Source: an uncultured Bacilli bacterium (GTDB lineage Bacteria; Bacillota_I; Bacilli_A; RF39; UBA660). Taken from it: a stretch of DNA of 14,648 nt. Below are positions 5,636-12,235 of this stretch, one piece after another. Position 1 is the stretch's first letter. The number at the start of each line of letters is the position of its first letter. The translations under genes were made by a program, and so were the position numbers. The notes beneath the pieces were generated by a model. It ran no database searches. It was not told the origin of the DNA and saw only the letters and a list, made by a program, of their open reading frames with translations. The stretch lies in NCBI GenBank assembly GCA_934097015.1, contig CAKONF010000028.1:1-14648 (forward strand), written 5' to 3'.

Positions 5636-6619
5636 TGAATTAATATCAAACTTGTACAAGGGATTAATTTTTGATAATTCTAATCTCATTTGTTTGTCTT
5701 TATCAATTAAATCTTTTTCATATTCTTTACATTTTATATAATTAAATTCTATAAAAGTATTTAACATATTTTCTATCATTTCTTGACTTTGTGGTAAACA
5801 GAAATTACCTGTTTGTAAACAATTTTCTATATGATATAACGTTTCCTTTAAATTATTATAATAATCTATTTCTGCTTCTTCATCTTCTTCTAATTCTTCT
5901 TCAAAAGATTTATTATTTAAACTATCGATATAATCACTAATTTCATTTTCGTGTAATTCAGTTTTAATTGTAATATAATTATCTTGTAAAATCATTCTAA
6001 TTATTATATATTTAAAACTTTGTAATTCTTCTTTATCTATATAATCATTGTTATTTAAAAACAAACTATCCATTCTATTAGTTGTTAAAAATATACTTAG
6101 ATAATAAGGCATATCGTCTCTATCGTATGCTTCTAAAAATTCAAATAATACTTTTCTATATAAATTTGTTATAATTTGTGTTTCTGTAAAAAGTTTATTT
6201 ATTTTGTCAAATATATTTTTATTATCTTTTATAGCTTCTAAATTAATTTCGTTATTAAATGTTAATTTTCCATTAATTTGTTTTAAACTTTTAGCAATAT
6301 TAGTGATTGCATATTTAGTAGTGTGTATTCTAGCGTTTAGTTCATTATTAAGAACATTTCTTAAATCATTTATGTGATTATATACAAATTTTAAATATTC
6401 TTCTTCATTATTTTTTAAAGCATAAACAATTGCATTAATAATCAAAGTGTTTTCATACTTTAAATAATATTCATCATTAAAATCTGTAATTACTCTAACA
6501 TTAGGTGGTAGTTCGATTTTGAGTGGAAAGGGCGTATCATCCAATCTTTTTTCACGAGCTTCTATAATTTTATCACTATATGCCATTCTAGTTATAATAT
6601 TTAATATTTCATTTTCCAT
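5630..6619 (-). CDS. Hypothetical helical, acidic protein
   Basis: Predicted 329-residue cytosolic protein with no signal peptide or membrane segment. It is the only gene on the minus strand in the window. The start is supported by the ribosome site AGGGAGG (complement of 6629-6635) nine bases before the ATG and a well-formed minus-strand promoter at 6646-6674. The N-terminus has a Pro-containing region (DDTPFPLKIELPPNVRVITDF, about 27-47). The rest looks largely alpha-helical, with a very acidic stretch (EEELEEDEEAE, 240-250) and two Cys in CLQTGNFC. Its 3' end overlaps ssb by 6 bases in convergent orientation, with no terminator seen between. I recognise no family. A structural or regulatory role cannot be guessed from sequence alone. 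Confidence 0.75.
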   Translation of the reverse strand: MENEILNIITRMAYSDKIIEAREKRLDDTPFPLKIELPPNVRVITDFNDEYYLKYENTLIINAIVYALKNNEEEYLKFVYNHINDLRNVLNNELNARIHTTKYAITNIAKSLKQINGKLTFNNEINLEAIKDNKNIFDKINKLFTETQIITNLYRKVLFEFLEAYDRDDMPYYLSIFLTTNRMDSLFLNNNDYIDKEELQSFKYIIIRMILQDNYITIKTELHENEISDYIDSLNNKSFEEELEEDEEAEIDYYNNLKETLYHIENCLQTGNFCLPQSQEMIENMLNTFIEFNYIKCKEYEKDLIDKDKQMRLELSKINPLYKFDINSL

Positions 6620-6645
6620 ACCAAATTTCCTCCCTGTTTTTAAAT

Positions 6646-6674
6646 ATTATATAAATATAATGTAATTAAATCAA
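6646..6674 (-). promoter_or_regulatory. Promoter of the minus-strand gene
   Basis: On the minus strand TTGATT (complement of 6669-6674) and a perfect TATAAT (complement of 6646-6651) are separated by 17 bases. Transcription would start near 6639, about 20 bases before the ATG. The 87-bp gap between this gene and the plus-strand gene at 6707 must also hold a divergent plus-strand promoter; only a weak TATATT (6686-6691) is visible. Confidence 0.6.
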
Positions 6675-6706
6675 TAACAAATTTATATATTTTAATAGGT
6701 GAAATT

Positions 6707-7471
6707 ATGAAATTTTATAAAATAATAGGTATTATATCAATAGTAGTATTTTCTTTTTATTTAACAGATTTTGCAACTGAATTAGCAATAAACTCAAATC
6801 CTTTAATGCAAACTATAAAAAATAATAGTGAAAATTATCAAGTTAGTAGTGTAAATGCAACAGTAAATGACAATACAATAATACCAGGTATAAAAGGTAA
6901 AAAAGTTAATGTGATGAATAGTTTTTTAAATATGAAAGACTTTGGTTCATTTAATGTCAATTATTTAATATACGAAGATATAGTACCAGAAGTATCACTT
7001 GATGATAATAAAGACAAAATAATAATATCTGGTAATAAAAAAATAAGACAAATAAGTATATTAGTTAAAAACAATGATAGTATAATAAAATATTTAAAAG
7101 ATAATAACATAGAATATAGTTATTTAATTAATTATTTAGATGAATTTCATAAAGAAAATATAAATATTGAAAGTAATAAAGATAAGTTTTTAGATTTAGA
7201 TACTGTATTAAAAAAGAAAGATTTAAATAAAAAGATATGTATATTAGATTATTCTAATATTGAAGTATGTAAAAATAAAAAATATTATATTGTAAAACCT
7301 AATATATATTTAAAAAATAGTAATATAGTTAGTGGTATAAATATGATAGATAAAGGTAGTATAGTATTAGTAGATGATAATTTATCTTTGGATAATTTTA
7401 AATTATTTTTAAAGAGTGTTAAAAGTAAAGATTTAAAAATAATATATTTAAGTGAAATTATTAAAGAATAA
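6707..7471 (+). CDS. Membrane-anchored, degenerate NodB-like (polysaccharide deacetylase-related) protein
   Basis: Predicted 254 residues with an N-terminal membrane segment (about 5-24), so anchored with the rest outside. Residues about 58-110 (NTIIPGIKGKKVNVMNSFLNM, YLIYEDIVPEVSLDDN, IISGN) match the N-terminal domain I associate with a family of Firmicute polysaccharide-deacetylase-like proteins. The remainder follows the order of a NodB-like barrel (ISILVKNNDSIIKYLKDNNIEYSYLI, then GSIVLVDDNLSLDNFKLFLKS ending in LSEII). The metal and catalytic residues of active deacetylases (the Asp-Asp pair and the HxxxH motif) are not visible, so it is probably not an active enzyme. Two Cys (KICIL and EVCKN) could form a disulfide. 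The ribosome site is TAGGTGA. It lies 56 bases before cdsA. The family call is moderate and rests on pattern memory. Confidence 0.5.
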   Translation: MKFYKIIGIISIVVFSFYLTDFATELAINSNPLMQTIKNNSENYQVSSVNATVNDNTIIPGIKGKKVNVMNSFLNMKDFGSFNVNYLIYEDIVPEVSLDDNKDKIIISGNKKIRQISILVKNNDSIIKYLKDNNIEYSYLINYLDEFHKENINIESNKDKFLDLDTVLKKKDLNKKICILDYSNIEVCKNKKYYIVKPNIYLKNSNIVSGINMIDKGSIVLVDDNLSLDNFKLFLKSVKSKDLKIIYLSEIIKE

Positions 7472-7493
7472 TATATTATTTTGTAAAAAATTA

Positions 7494-7502
7494 TGTTATA
7501 CT
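7494..7502 (+). promoter_or_regulatory. Extended -10 promoter candidate of cdsA-rseP
   Basis: TGTTATACT is an extended -10 (TG, one base, TATACT) placed 25 bases before the cdsA ATG. No convincing -35 box exists at 17 bases, which is tolerated for extended -10 promoters. It would let cdsA-rseP be expressed apart from the upstream gene. Confidence 0.4.
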
Positions 7503-7527
7503 TACTTATAGAAATGGTAGGGATAAT

Positions 7528-8322
7528 ATGAAGAAAAGAATTATTAGTGCAATCGTAATGTTAGCAATAGTTATACCACTTATAATTGTTGGTGGAGTTC
7601 CATATAGTTTAGCTGTTGGTTTAATTGGCTGTTTTGCATTTAAAGAATTAATTGATTTAAGACGTGATAAATTAAATGAATATCCTAGTTTAATGAAATA
7701 TGTTGGATTAATAAGTATATTGATTTTAATATATTCTAATTTTGAAAAATATGGTATATTGTTTGGAATATCTTATAAAGTATTGTGTGCTATAATATTG
7801 CTTATTTGTATACCAGTAATATTATATAAAGAAAAGTATAAAGTTAATGATGCATTTCATTTATTAGCTGATGTATTGTTTTTAGGAATAGGTTTTAATT
7901 TACTTATATCAATATATAATTATGGGATAAAATATTTTATTTTGTTAATATTAATAACTATATTAACTGATACATTCGCATTATTTGGAGGAAAATTAGT
8001 TGGAAAACATAAATTTACTAAAATAAGTCCTAATAAAACTATAGAAGGATGTGTAATAGGTTCTTTAGTTTCTACTTTTGTATGTACAATGTATTATGTA
8101 AATATTATTGGAAAAGTAGATAATTTATTTGTTGTAATTTTAACTATATTATTTTTAAGTATAATAGGACAATGTGGAGATTTGTTTTTTAGTGCTATTA
8201 AAAGAGAAAATAATAAGAAAGATTTTAGTAAATTAATTCCAGGACATGGTGGTATATTAGATAGATTAGATAGTATAATATTTGTGATGTTTGCATTTAT
8301 ATTAATAATGAATTTTATATAG
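7528..8322 (+). CDS. cdsA: Phosphatidate cytidylyltransferase
   Basis: Integral membrane enzyme making CDP-diacylglycerol from phosphatidic acid and CTP, the branch point of phospholipid synthesis. The 264 residues are normal for CdsA. Several hydrophobic helices are visible (5-35, 58-70, 85-100, 112-130, 134-155, 176-196, 199-216, 248-263). The family signature SxxKRxxxxKDF...PGHGGxxDRxD is intact: Ser222, Lys225, Arg226, Lys231, Asp232, His240-Gly-Gly, Asp245, Arg246 and Asp248. LTDTFALFGGKLVGKHK (Asp148) and GQCGDLF (Asp218), the metal and substrate loops, are also present. The start at 7528 follows TAGGGA. Its TAG stop overlaps the ribosome site of rseP, an arrangement that couples the two genes. 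In many Firmicutes uppS precedes cdsA and dxr follows it; neither is here. Confidence 0.93.
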   Translation: MKKRIISAIVMLAIVIPLIIVGGVPYSLAVGLIGCFAFKELIDLRRDKLNEYPSLMKYVGLISILILIYSNFEKYGILFGISYKVLCAIILLICIPVILYKEKYKVNDAFHLLADVLFLGIGFNLLISIYNYGIKYFILLILITILTDTFALFGGKLVGKHKFTKISPNKTIEGCVIGSLVSTFVCTMYYVNIIGKVDNLFVVILTILFLSIIGQCGDLFFSAIKRENNKKDFSKLIPGHGGILDRLDSIIFVMFAFILIMNFI

Positions 8323-8332
8323 GAGGTTTGAA

Positions 8333-9388
8333 ATGTTAACTTTAATAATTTTAATAATAATGTTAGGAATAATAATATTTGTTCATGAATTAGGACACTT
8401 TATAGTAGCTAAAAAAACAGGTGTTTATGTTGATGAATTTGCGTTAGGTATGGGGCCACAGATATTTAAATGGAAAAGAAAAAATGATCCTACAGTTTAT
8501 AGTATTAGATTATTTCCAATTGGTGGATTTTGTGCTATGGCTGGTGAGGTTATAGAAGAAAAAGATAAAAAATTAAAAAAAAGTCAATATATGTGTAATA
8601 AAAAACCATTTGAAAAATTTCTAATTTTAATTGCTGGTGTCACAATGAATTTTATTTTAGCAATAGTGTTATTTTTTATACAAGGATTGATATGGGGAAG
8701 TTCAAATCAATTAAGCTATGTTGGATTAGTGACAGAAAATTCTGCAGTAGAGAGAAGTGGAATTACTGAGGGAGATAGAATAGTAAGCATAAATGGAGTA
8801 AAAACAGATACTTGGGATAAAATGCAAGTTGCTTTATCCTTAAAAAATGATAGTGATACATACGAATTCGTTGTAAAAAAAGAAGACGGTTCTATAAATA
8901 AATATGATGTGACTCCTGATAAAGAAAAAAATGAAAAAGGTGAAGAAGTAAAAGTTTTTGGATTTGGTGTTGGTAATACTTTAAATAAGGGAATTATCAA
9001 TTCTATTAAATATGCTTTTATTAAATTTTACAGCGTAATATCAAGCATGGCTTTAATAATTATTAAATTATTTAGTGGAAGTCTTGGATTAAAAAGTTTA
9101 GCTGGTCCTGTTGGAATGTATACAGTTGTAGGACAAAGTAGAAAATTAGGTATACAAAATTTGATGTACCTAACTGCATATTTATCAGTTAATGTAGGTT
9201 TCATAAATGTTATACCATTTCCAGCATTTGATGGTGGAAGAATACTATTCGTTTTAATAGAAAAGATAAAAGGTAGTCCAGTCAGTCCAAAGGTAGAAAA
9301 TATGATTCATACAATCGGATTTACTTTGTTAATGCTATTAATGTTATTGATTACTTATCAAGATATTTTAAGATTATTGCATAAGTAA
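8333..9388 (+). CDS. rseP: RIP site-2 metalloprotease RseP/RasP
   Basis: Intramembrane zinc metalloprotease that cleaves membrane-bound anti-sigma factors, leftover signal peptides and similar substrates. The 351 residues are slightly short for RseP but complete. HELGH (His18, Glu19, His22) lies in the first membrane helix. FPIGGFCAMAGE (61-72) is the conserved membrane-reentrant loop. A second helix (95-118) is followed by one PDZ domain (about 128-205, with GLVTENSAVERSGITEGDRIVSING). The second active-site segment NVIPFPAFDGG (292-302) supplies Asp300; its usual form is NLLPIPALDGG. A final helix spans 328-347. The ribosome site TAGGAGG (8320-8326) overlaps the cdsA stop. A terminator arm lies in its last codons. 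There is a single PDZ, as in Firmicute RasP. Confidence 0.92.
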   Translation: MLTLIILIIMLGIIIFVHELGHFIVAKKTGVYVDEFALGMGPQIFKWKRKNDPTVYSIRLFPIGGFCAMAGEVIEEKDKKLKKSQYMCNKKPFEKFLILIAGVTMNFILAIVLFFIQGLIWGSSNQLSYVGLVTENSAVERSGITEGDRIVSINGVKTDTWDKMQVALSLKNDSDTYEFVVKKEDGSINKYDVTPDKEKNEKGEEVKVFGFGVGNTLNKGIINSIKYAFIKFYSVISSMALIIIKLFSGSLGLKSLAGPVGMYTVVGQSRKLGIQNLMYLTAYLSVNVGFINVIPFPAFDGGRILFVLIEKIKGSPVSPKVENMIHTIGFTLLMLLMLLITYQDILRLLHK

Positions 9389-9397
9389 TCTTTTTTT
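9349..9397 (+). terminator. Terminator with its 5' arm inside rseP
   Basis: GATTACTTA (9349-9357) is a perfect nine-base inverted repeat with TAAGTAATC (9382-9390), followed by seven Ts (9391-9397). The loop is 24 bases. Both arms overlap the rseP 3' end and its stop codon. It should end the cdsA-rseP transcript. Confidence 0.6.
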
Positions 9398-9437
9398 ACA
9401 TATTTTTACATTTTTTTATAAAATGTCGAAAAATGTC

Positions 9438-9465
9438 TTTTCAAAATTTAATTTTATGTTATAAT
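9438..9465 (+). promoter_or_regulatory. Promoter of the surface-protein gene
   Basis: TTTTCA (9438-9443) and TATAAT (9460-9465) have a 16-base spacer, and TG at 9457-9458 completes a perfect extended -10. The transcript would carry a leader of about 59 bases before the ATG at 9531. Just upstream, ACATTTT and AAAATGT (9408-9425 region) form an inverted repeat, and AAAATGTC occurs again a few bases later. These could be an operator, but nothing identifies a regulator. Confidence 0.6.
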
Positions 9466-9530
9466 TTATTATAGGTAGGGTATAAATATAAATAGTAGAT
9501 ATTGTACTTGACTAAGGAAAGAGGTTAAAT

Positions 9531-10907
9531 ATGAAAAATATACTAAAAAAAATAGGGGTTATTGGTTTAGCTATAGCAGTATTGGCACCTTTTATCGAAC
9601 TACCAACAGTTAAAGCTGCTAATACAGATTGTACTGACCATACAGTTATGCAATATTTATTTTTGGATGTAGCAAGCGGTTCAAAAAATGATTGGGCTAC
9701 GTATAACAGAAGCAGTGGATATATAACTTACACAAAGTTTGCAAATTTATTTCCACAAACTAGCGCAGGTCAGTATGTAAACATCTTAAAAGTTGATACA
9801 GACTATGTTGATGTAGATTCTTTATCTAAATATTATTCTTCTATGAGATATCTATTAGATAAAAATGACAATGAATTAGATACAAGAAGTTCTATAGGAA
9901 GAATTGGAAAATTTACTACTAAAAAATCAGGCACTACTAGTAATGTTAAATTACTTCATGGATCTTGGGCTGTGGGAGACAGTACTAGTTTAAATTCAAG
10001 AAGTGAATTAAAGAGTGCTGGTTGGTATACTGATAATAGCAACAACGCTGAAACTTTATTTATAGATTCAACAATTCAAACAGTATTAAAAAATAAAAAT
10101 TCATACGTATCTAGTGATAATGTTTTGATTTCAGCAGCAAAATTTAGTGGAACTAGATTTATTGATGCAAGCGAAGATTATAATGATGATTTAGAAAAAT
10201 TCTTCTATGCTATTGCTAACGGCGAAGATGACGAATTGACAAAAGAACAAGATAACATTGATTATTTAGCTTTAAGAATTCAAAGAAAACTTAATAGTAA
10301 TAACTTAACATTTGGTGTTGAATGTAATGATAGTACTAAGCCTTGTGGTGAAGGATATGATAATAAATATTTCAAATTCAATAGTTATGAAAATTTAGGT
10401 GAAACTCCTGATAAAAACAGTAATGGTAGCATTGTTGATACAAGACCTGATATACTAACTAGTGACAAGATTTATTGGCCTGTAATACTAAACGTTGAAT
10501 ATGAAGTATGTCCTACATCAAGTAATCCAGATGCTGAAAAATGGACTTTAAAATACGATTTAAATACAAATGATGATACAGCAACTAATAAACCAAATTC
10601 TCAAACTGCAAAAGTAGGTACTAGTATAATTGTTGATGCTAAAAAACCTAGTAGAGATGGTTATACATTCCAATCTTGGAATACTGAAAAAGATGGTAGT
10701 GGAAAGAAATATAATCCTGAAGATGAATACAAATCAGATGGAACTACTGAAACAAAAATACTTTATGCACAATGGGGTAAAGGTGGAACAACTAATAACG
10801 AAAAAACTGGCGTAGTATCTTATGTAATTGGATTTATATCAGTTGGTGTAGTAGCAGCTGGAATATATTTTGTAGCTAAAAAGAAAAATTTATTTAAACA
10901 AATTTAA
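9531..10907 (+). CDS. Secreted surface protein with InlB-type (Listeria-Bacteroides) repeat and C-terminal membrane anchor
   Basis: Predicted 458-residue exported protein. A signal peptide (KK, hydrophobic 8-20, cleavage likely after TVKA near residue 29) is followed by a large domain of about 300 residues that I do not recognise. That domain has Cys34, Cys265, Cys272 and Cys327, which could form disulfides. Residues about 338-415 are a Listeria-Bacteroides repeat (WTLKYDLNTN, GYTFQSWNTEKDGSGKKYNPEDEY, LYAQW; Pfam Flg_new type), a small beta-grasp unit found on surface proteins. The C-terminus has NEKTG (423-427), a hydrophobic helix (428-448) and a basic tail KKKNLFKQ, the layout of a sortase signal with a poor motif. 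No sortase is in the window, so it may simply stay membrane-anchored. The ribosome site is AAAGAGGT. Codons are slightly richer in C than in neighbouring genes. Probably an adhesin-like or wall protein; partner unknown. Confidence 0.75.
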   Translation: MKNILKKIGVIGLAIAVLAPFIELPTVKAANTDCTDHTVMQYLFLDVASGSKNDWATYNRSSGYITYTKFANLFPQTSAGQYVNILKVDTDYVDVDSLSKYYSSMRYLLDKNDNELDTRSSIGRIGKFTTKKSGTTSNVKLLHGSWAVGDSTSLNSRSELKSAGWYTDNSNNAETLFIDSTIQTVLKNKNSYVSSDNVLISAAKFSGTRFIDASEDYNDDLEKFFYAIANGEDDELTKEQDNIDYLALRIQRKLNSNNLTFGVECNDSTKPCGEGYDNKYFKFNSYENLGETPDKNSNGSIVDTRPDILTSDKIYWPVILNVEYEVCPTSSNPDAEKWTLKYDLNTNDDTATNKPNSQTAKVGTSIIVDAKKPSRDGYTFQSWNTEKDGSGKKYNPEDEYKSDGTTETKILYAQWGKGGTTNNEKTGVVSYVIGFISVGVVAAGIYFVAKKKNLFKQI

Positions 10908-10915
10908 TGTAAAAG

Positions 10916-10942
10916 GTCTATAGAAATATAGACTTTTTTTTT
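10916..10942 (+). terminator. Terminator of the surface-protein gene
   Basis: GTCTATA (10916-10922) pairs perfectly with TATAGAC (10927-10933) around a GAAA tetraloop, followed by nine Ts. Four As precede the stem. A textbook rho-independent terminator. Confidence 0.9.
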
Positions 10943-10957
10943 CTAATGTATTATAAT
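10929..10957 (+). promoter_or_regulatory. Promoter of the LCP operon
   Basis: A perfect TATAAT (10952-10957) lies 17 bases after TAGACT (10929-10934), which matches the -35 consensus in four positions. The -35 box lies in the 3' arm and T-run of the preceding terminator. Transcription would begin near 10964, 25 bases before the ATG at 10989. Confidence 0.5.
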
Positions 10958-10988
10958 TTATTTATAGAATGAAAGGTAGTTAATAAAT

Positions 10989-11345
10989 ATGAAAAAAAAT
11001 AAAATAATTTTAAATCATTGTCCTAATTATTATAAAATACAAAATTATGAGATAGATGATGAAGATTATATTACTATGAAATTGATTAGTGTGTACGAAG
11101 ATTATATATTTAATATTGATATAAATGATAAAGATAGTTTAAATAAAGTTGTAGAATTAGATAGTATTTTAGGTAAATATGTTGATGATTATACCTTTAG
11201 AAAAGAAATAAAGAAAGATGTTTTAAATATAAAAGTAAGAAAAGATGATAATATTTTGGAAGCAATTGTTAATTCATTAATTAGATTATTTGACAAATAT
11301 GAAGATGGATATACAAGAAATATATATTTCGCTAGGTGGATTTAA
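10989..11345 (+). CDS. Hypothetical acidic cytosolic protein, first gene of the LCP operon
   Basis: Predicted 118 residues without signal peptide or membrane segment. It is acidic and rich in Asp, Ile and Tyr, and looks mixed alpha/beta. The ribosome site is probably AAAGGT (10972-10977), unusually far from the ATG (11 bases); no alternative start exists because an in-frame TAG lies at 10977-10979. The gene ends two bases before the ATG of the next gene, whose ribosome site TAGGTGGA lies in this gene's last codons, so the two are coupled. I recognise no family. Its fixed place before an exported Ig-like protein and an LCP ligase suggests an envelope-related or regulatory role, but only by association. 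Confidence 0.65.
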   Translation: MKKNKIILNHCPNYYKIQNYEIDDEDYITMKLISVYEDYIFNIDINDKDSLNKVVELDSILGKYVDDYTFRKEIKKDVLNIKVRKDDNILEAIVNSLIRLFDKYEDGYTRNIYFARWI

Positions 11346-11347
11346 TT

Positions 11348-12235
11348 ATGGAAGAATTTTATTATGAAGAACCTACAAAAAAATATTTGTTTTTAAAATG
11401 TTTAATATTTATTTTTATTATTGGATTATTAATAGGTGTTTTTATTTATTATAAAGAAAAAAATACTATAAAATTAAAAAATATTGATGTTGAGTTAGGC
11501 AGTACTTTATCTAAAGATGTTAATGATTATTTAAAAAGTGGTAAAAAGTATTCTGATGAATATAAATTATATTTAAATGGTGTAGATGTTAATACAATTG
11601 GTAAATATAGTTATAAAGTTAAATATAATAAGCATACTAAAATTGGATATATAAATGTTGTTGATACAACAAAACCTGAAGTAGAAATGGATGATACTAT
11701 TGAAATAGGCGTTAATGATACGTTTGATCCTAATATTCTAATTACTAGTTGCAAAGATGCTTCTTTACCTTGTACTGCTACATTAAAAAATGACAAAGAC
11801 TATAATAAATTTAAAAGTGTTGGTACATATAGTGTGGATATAAAAGTATCTGATACTGCTAATAATTATGTTATAAAAAAAGTAAATGTTATAGTTAGTG
11901 AAAATGGAAATATGTCAAATAAAGTGTCAAGTGACTTAAATTATTATACTAATAGTTTAAATGATGATACAATAGAACATGTCTTATTTGTTAAATTAGA
12001 CAAAGCCATTAACGAAGATACTTTAGAATATGAAGGATTAATTCAAGAAACTTCTGCTATAGATTTTAATAAATATGTTGATGAAGAAATAAAAGATACT
12101 AAACTAATTACTGCATATAACAGATACGGTTATGTAATTGGTATACAAGTCGAAGTCGTTTTAACAAATGGAGATAAAGTTTTAATTGAAAATAAGGGTG
12201 AAATAAATGAAGAAGACAAAGAACAAGAAGAATAA
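11348..12235 (+). CDS. Membrane-anchored protein with Ig-like domain
   Basis: Predicted 295-residue protein with one N-terminal membrane helix (about 15-36, FLKCLIFIFIIGLLIGVFIYY) and an outside domain. The outer part reads like two bacterial Ig-like modules of the DUF5011/Big type. The first is about 42-105 (KLKNIDVELGSTLSKDV...GKYSYKVKYN). The second is about 106-190 (VDTTKPEVEMDDTIEIGVNDTFDP...GTYSVDIKVSDTANN), with a CKDASLPC pair probably forming a disulfide. The C-terminal 100 residues are not recognised. The ATG at 11348 is preferred over the GTG at 11336, since TAGGTGGA (11333-11340) sits seven bases before it. It overlaps the following LCP gene by 29 bases in another frame. It probably presents its Ig domains next to the cell wall and works with the LCP protein. 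Confidence 0.7.
   Translation: MEEFYYEEPTKKYLFLKCLIFIFIIGLLIGVFIYYKEKNTIKLKNIDVELGSTLSKDVNDYLKSGKKYSDEYKLYLNGVDVNTIGKYSYKVKYNKHTKIGYINVVDTTKPEVEMDDTIEIGVNDTFDPNILITSCKDASLPCTATLKNDKDYNKFKSVGTYSVDIKVSDTANNYVIKKVNVIVSENGNMSNKVSSDLNYYTNSLNDDTIEHVLFVKLDKAINEDTLEYEGLIQETSAIDFNKYVDEEIKDTKLITAYNRYGYVIGIQVEVVLTNGDKVLIENKGEINEEDKEQEE

Noticed and set aside
7467..7480. Perfect AT palindrome AATAATATATTATT after the NodB-like gene
   Set aside because: It has no G-C pair and no real T-run, so it is weak as a terminator. Such palindromes are expected by chance in DNA this AT-rich.
8716..9000. Minus-strand open frame of 94 codons within rseP
   Set aside because: It is antisense to the PDZ domain and has no ribosome site or recognisable protein features. 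Similar shadows at 10630-10815, 11611-11796, 12545-12751 and 13130-13564 were rejected for the same reasons.
10969..10983. Four-codon ORF before the gene at 10989
   Set aside because: It has no ribosome site of its own and is a chance ATG in the leader.
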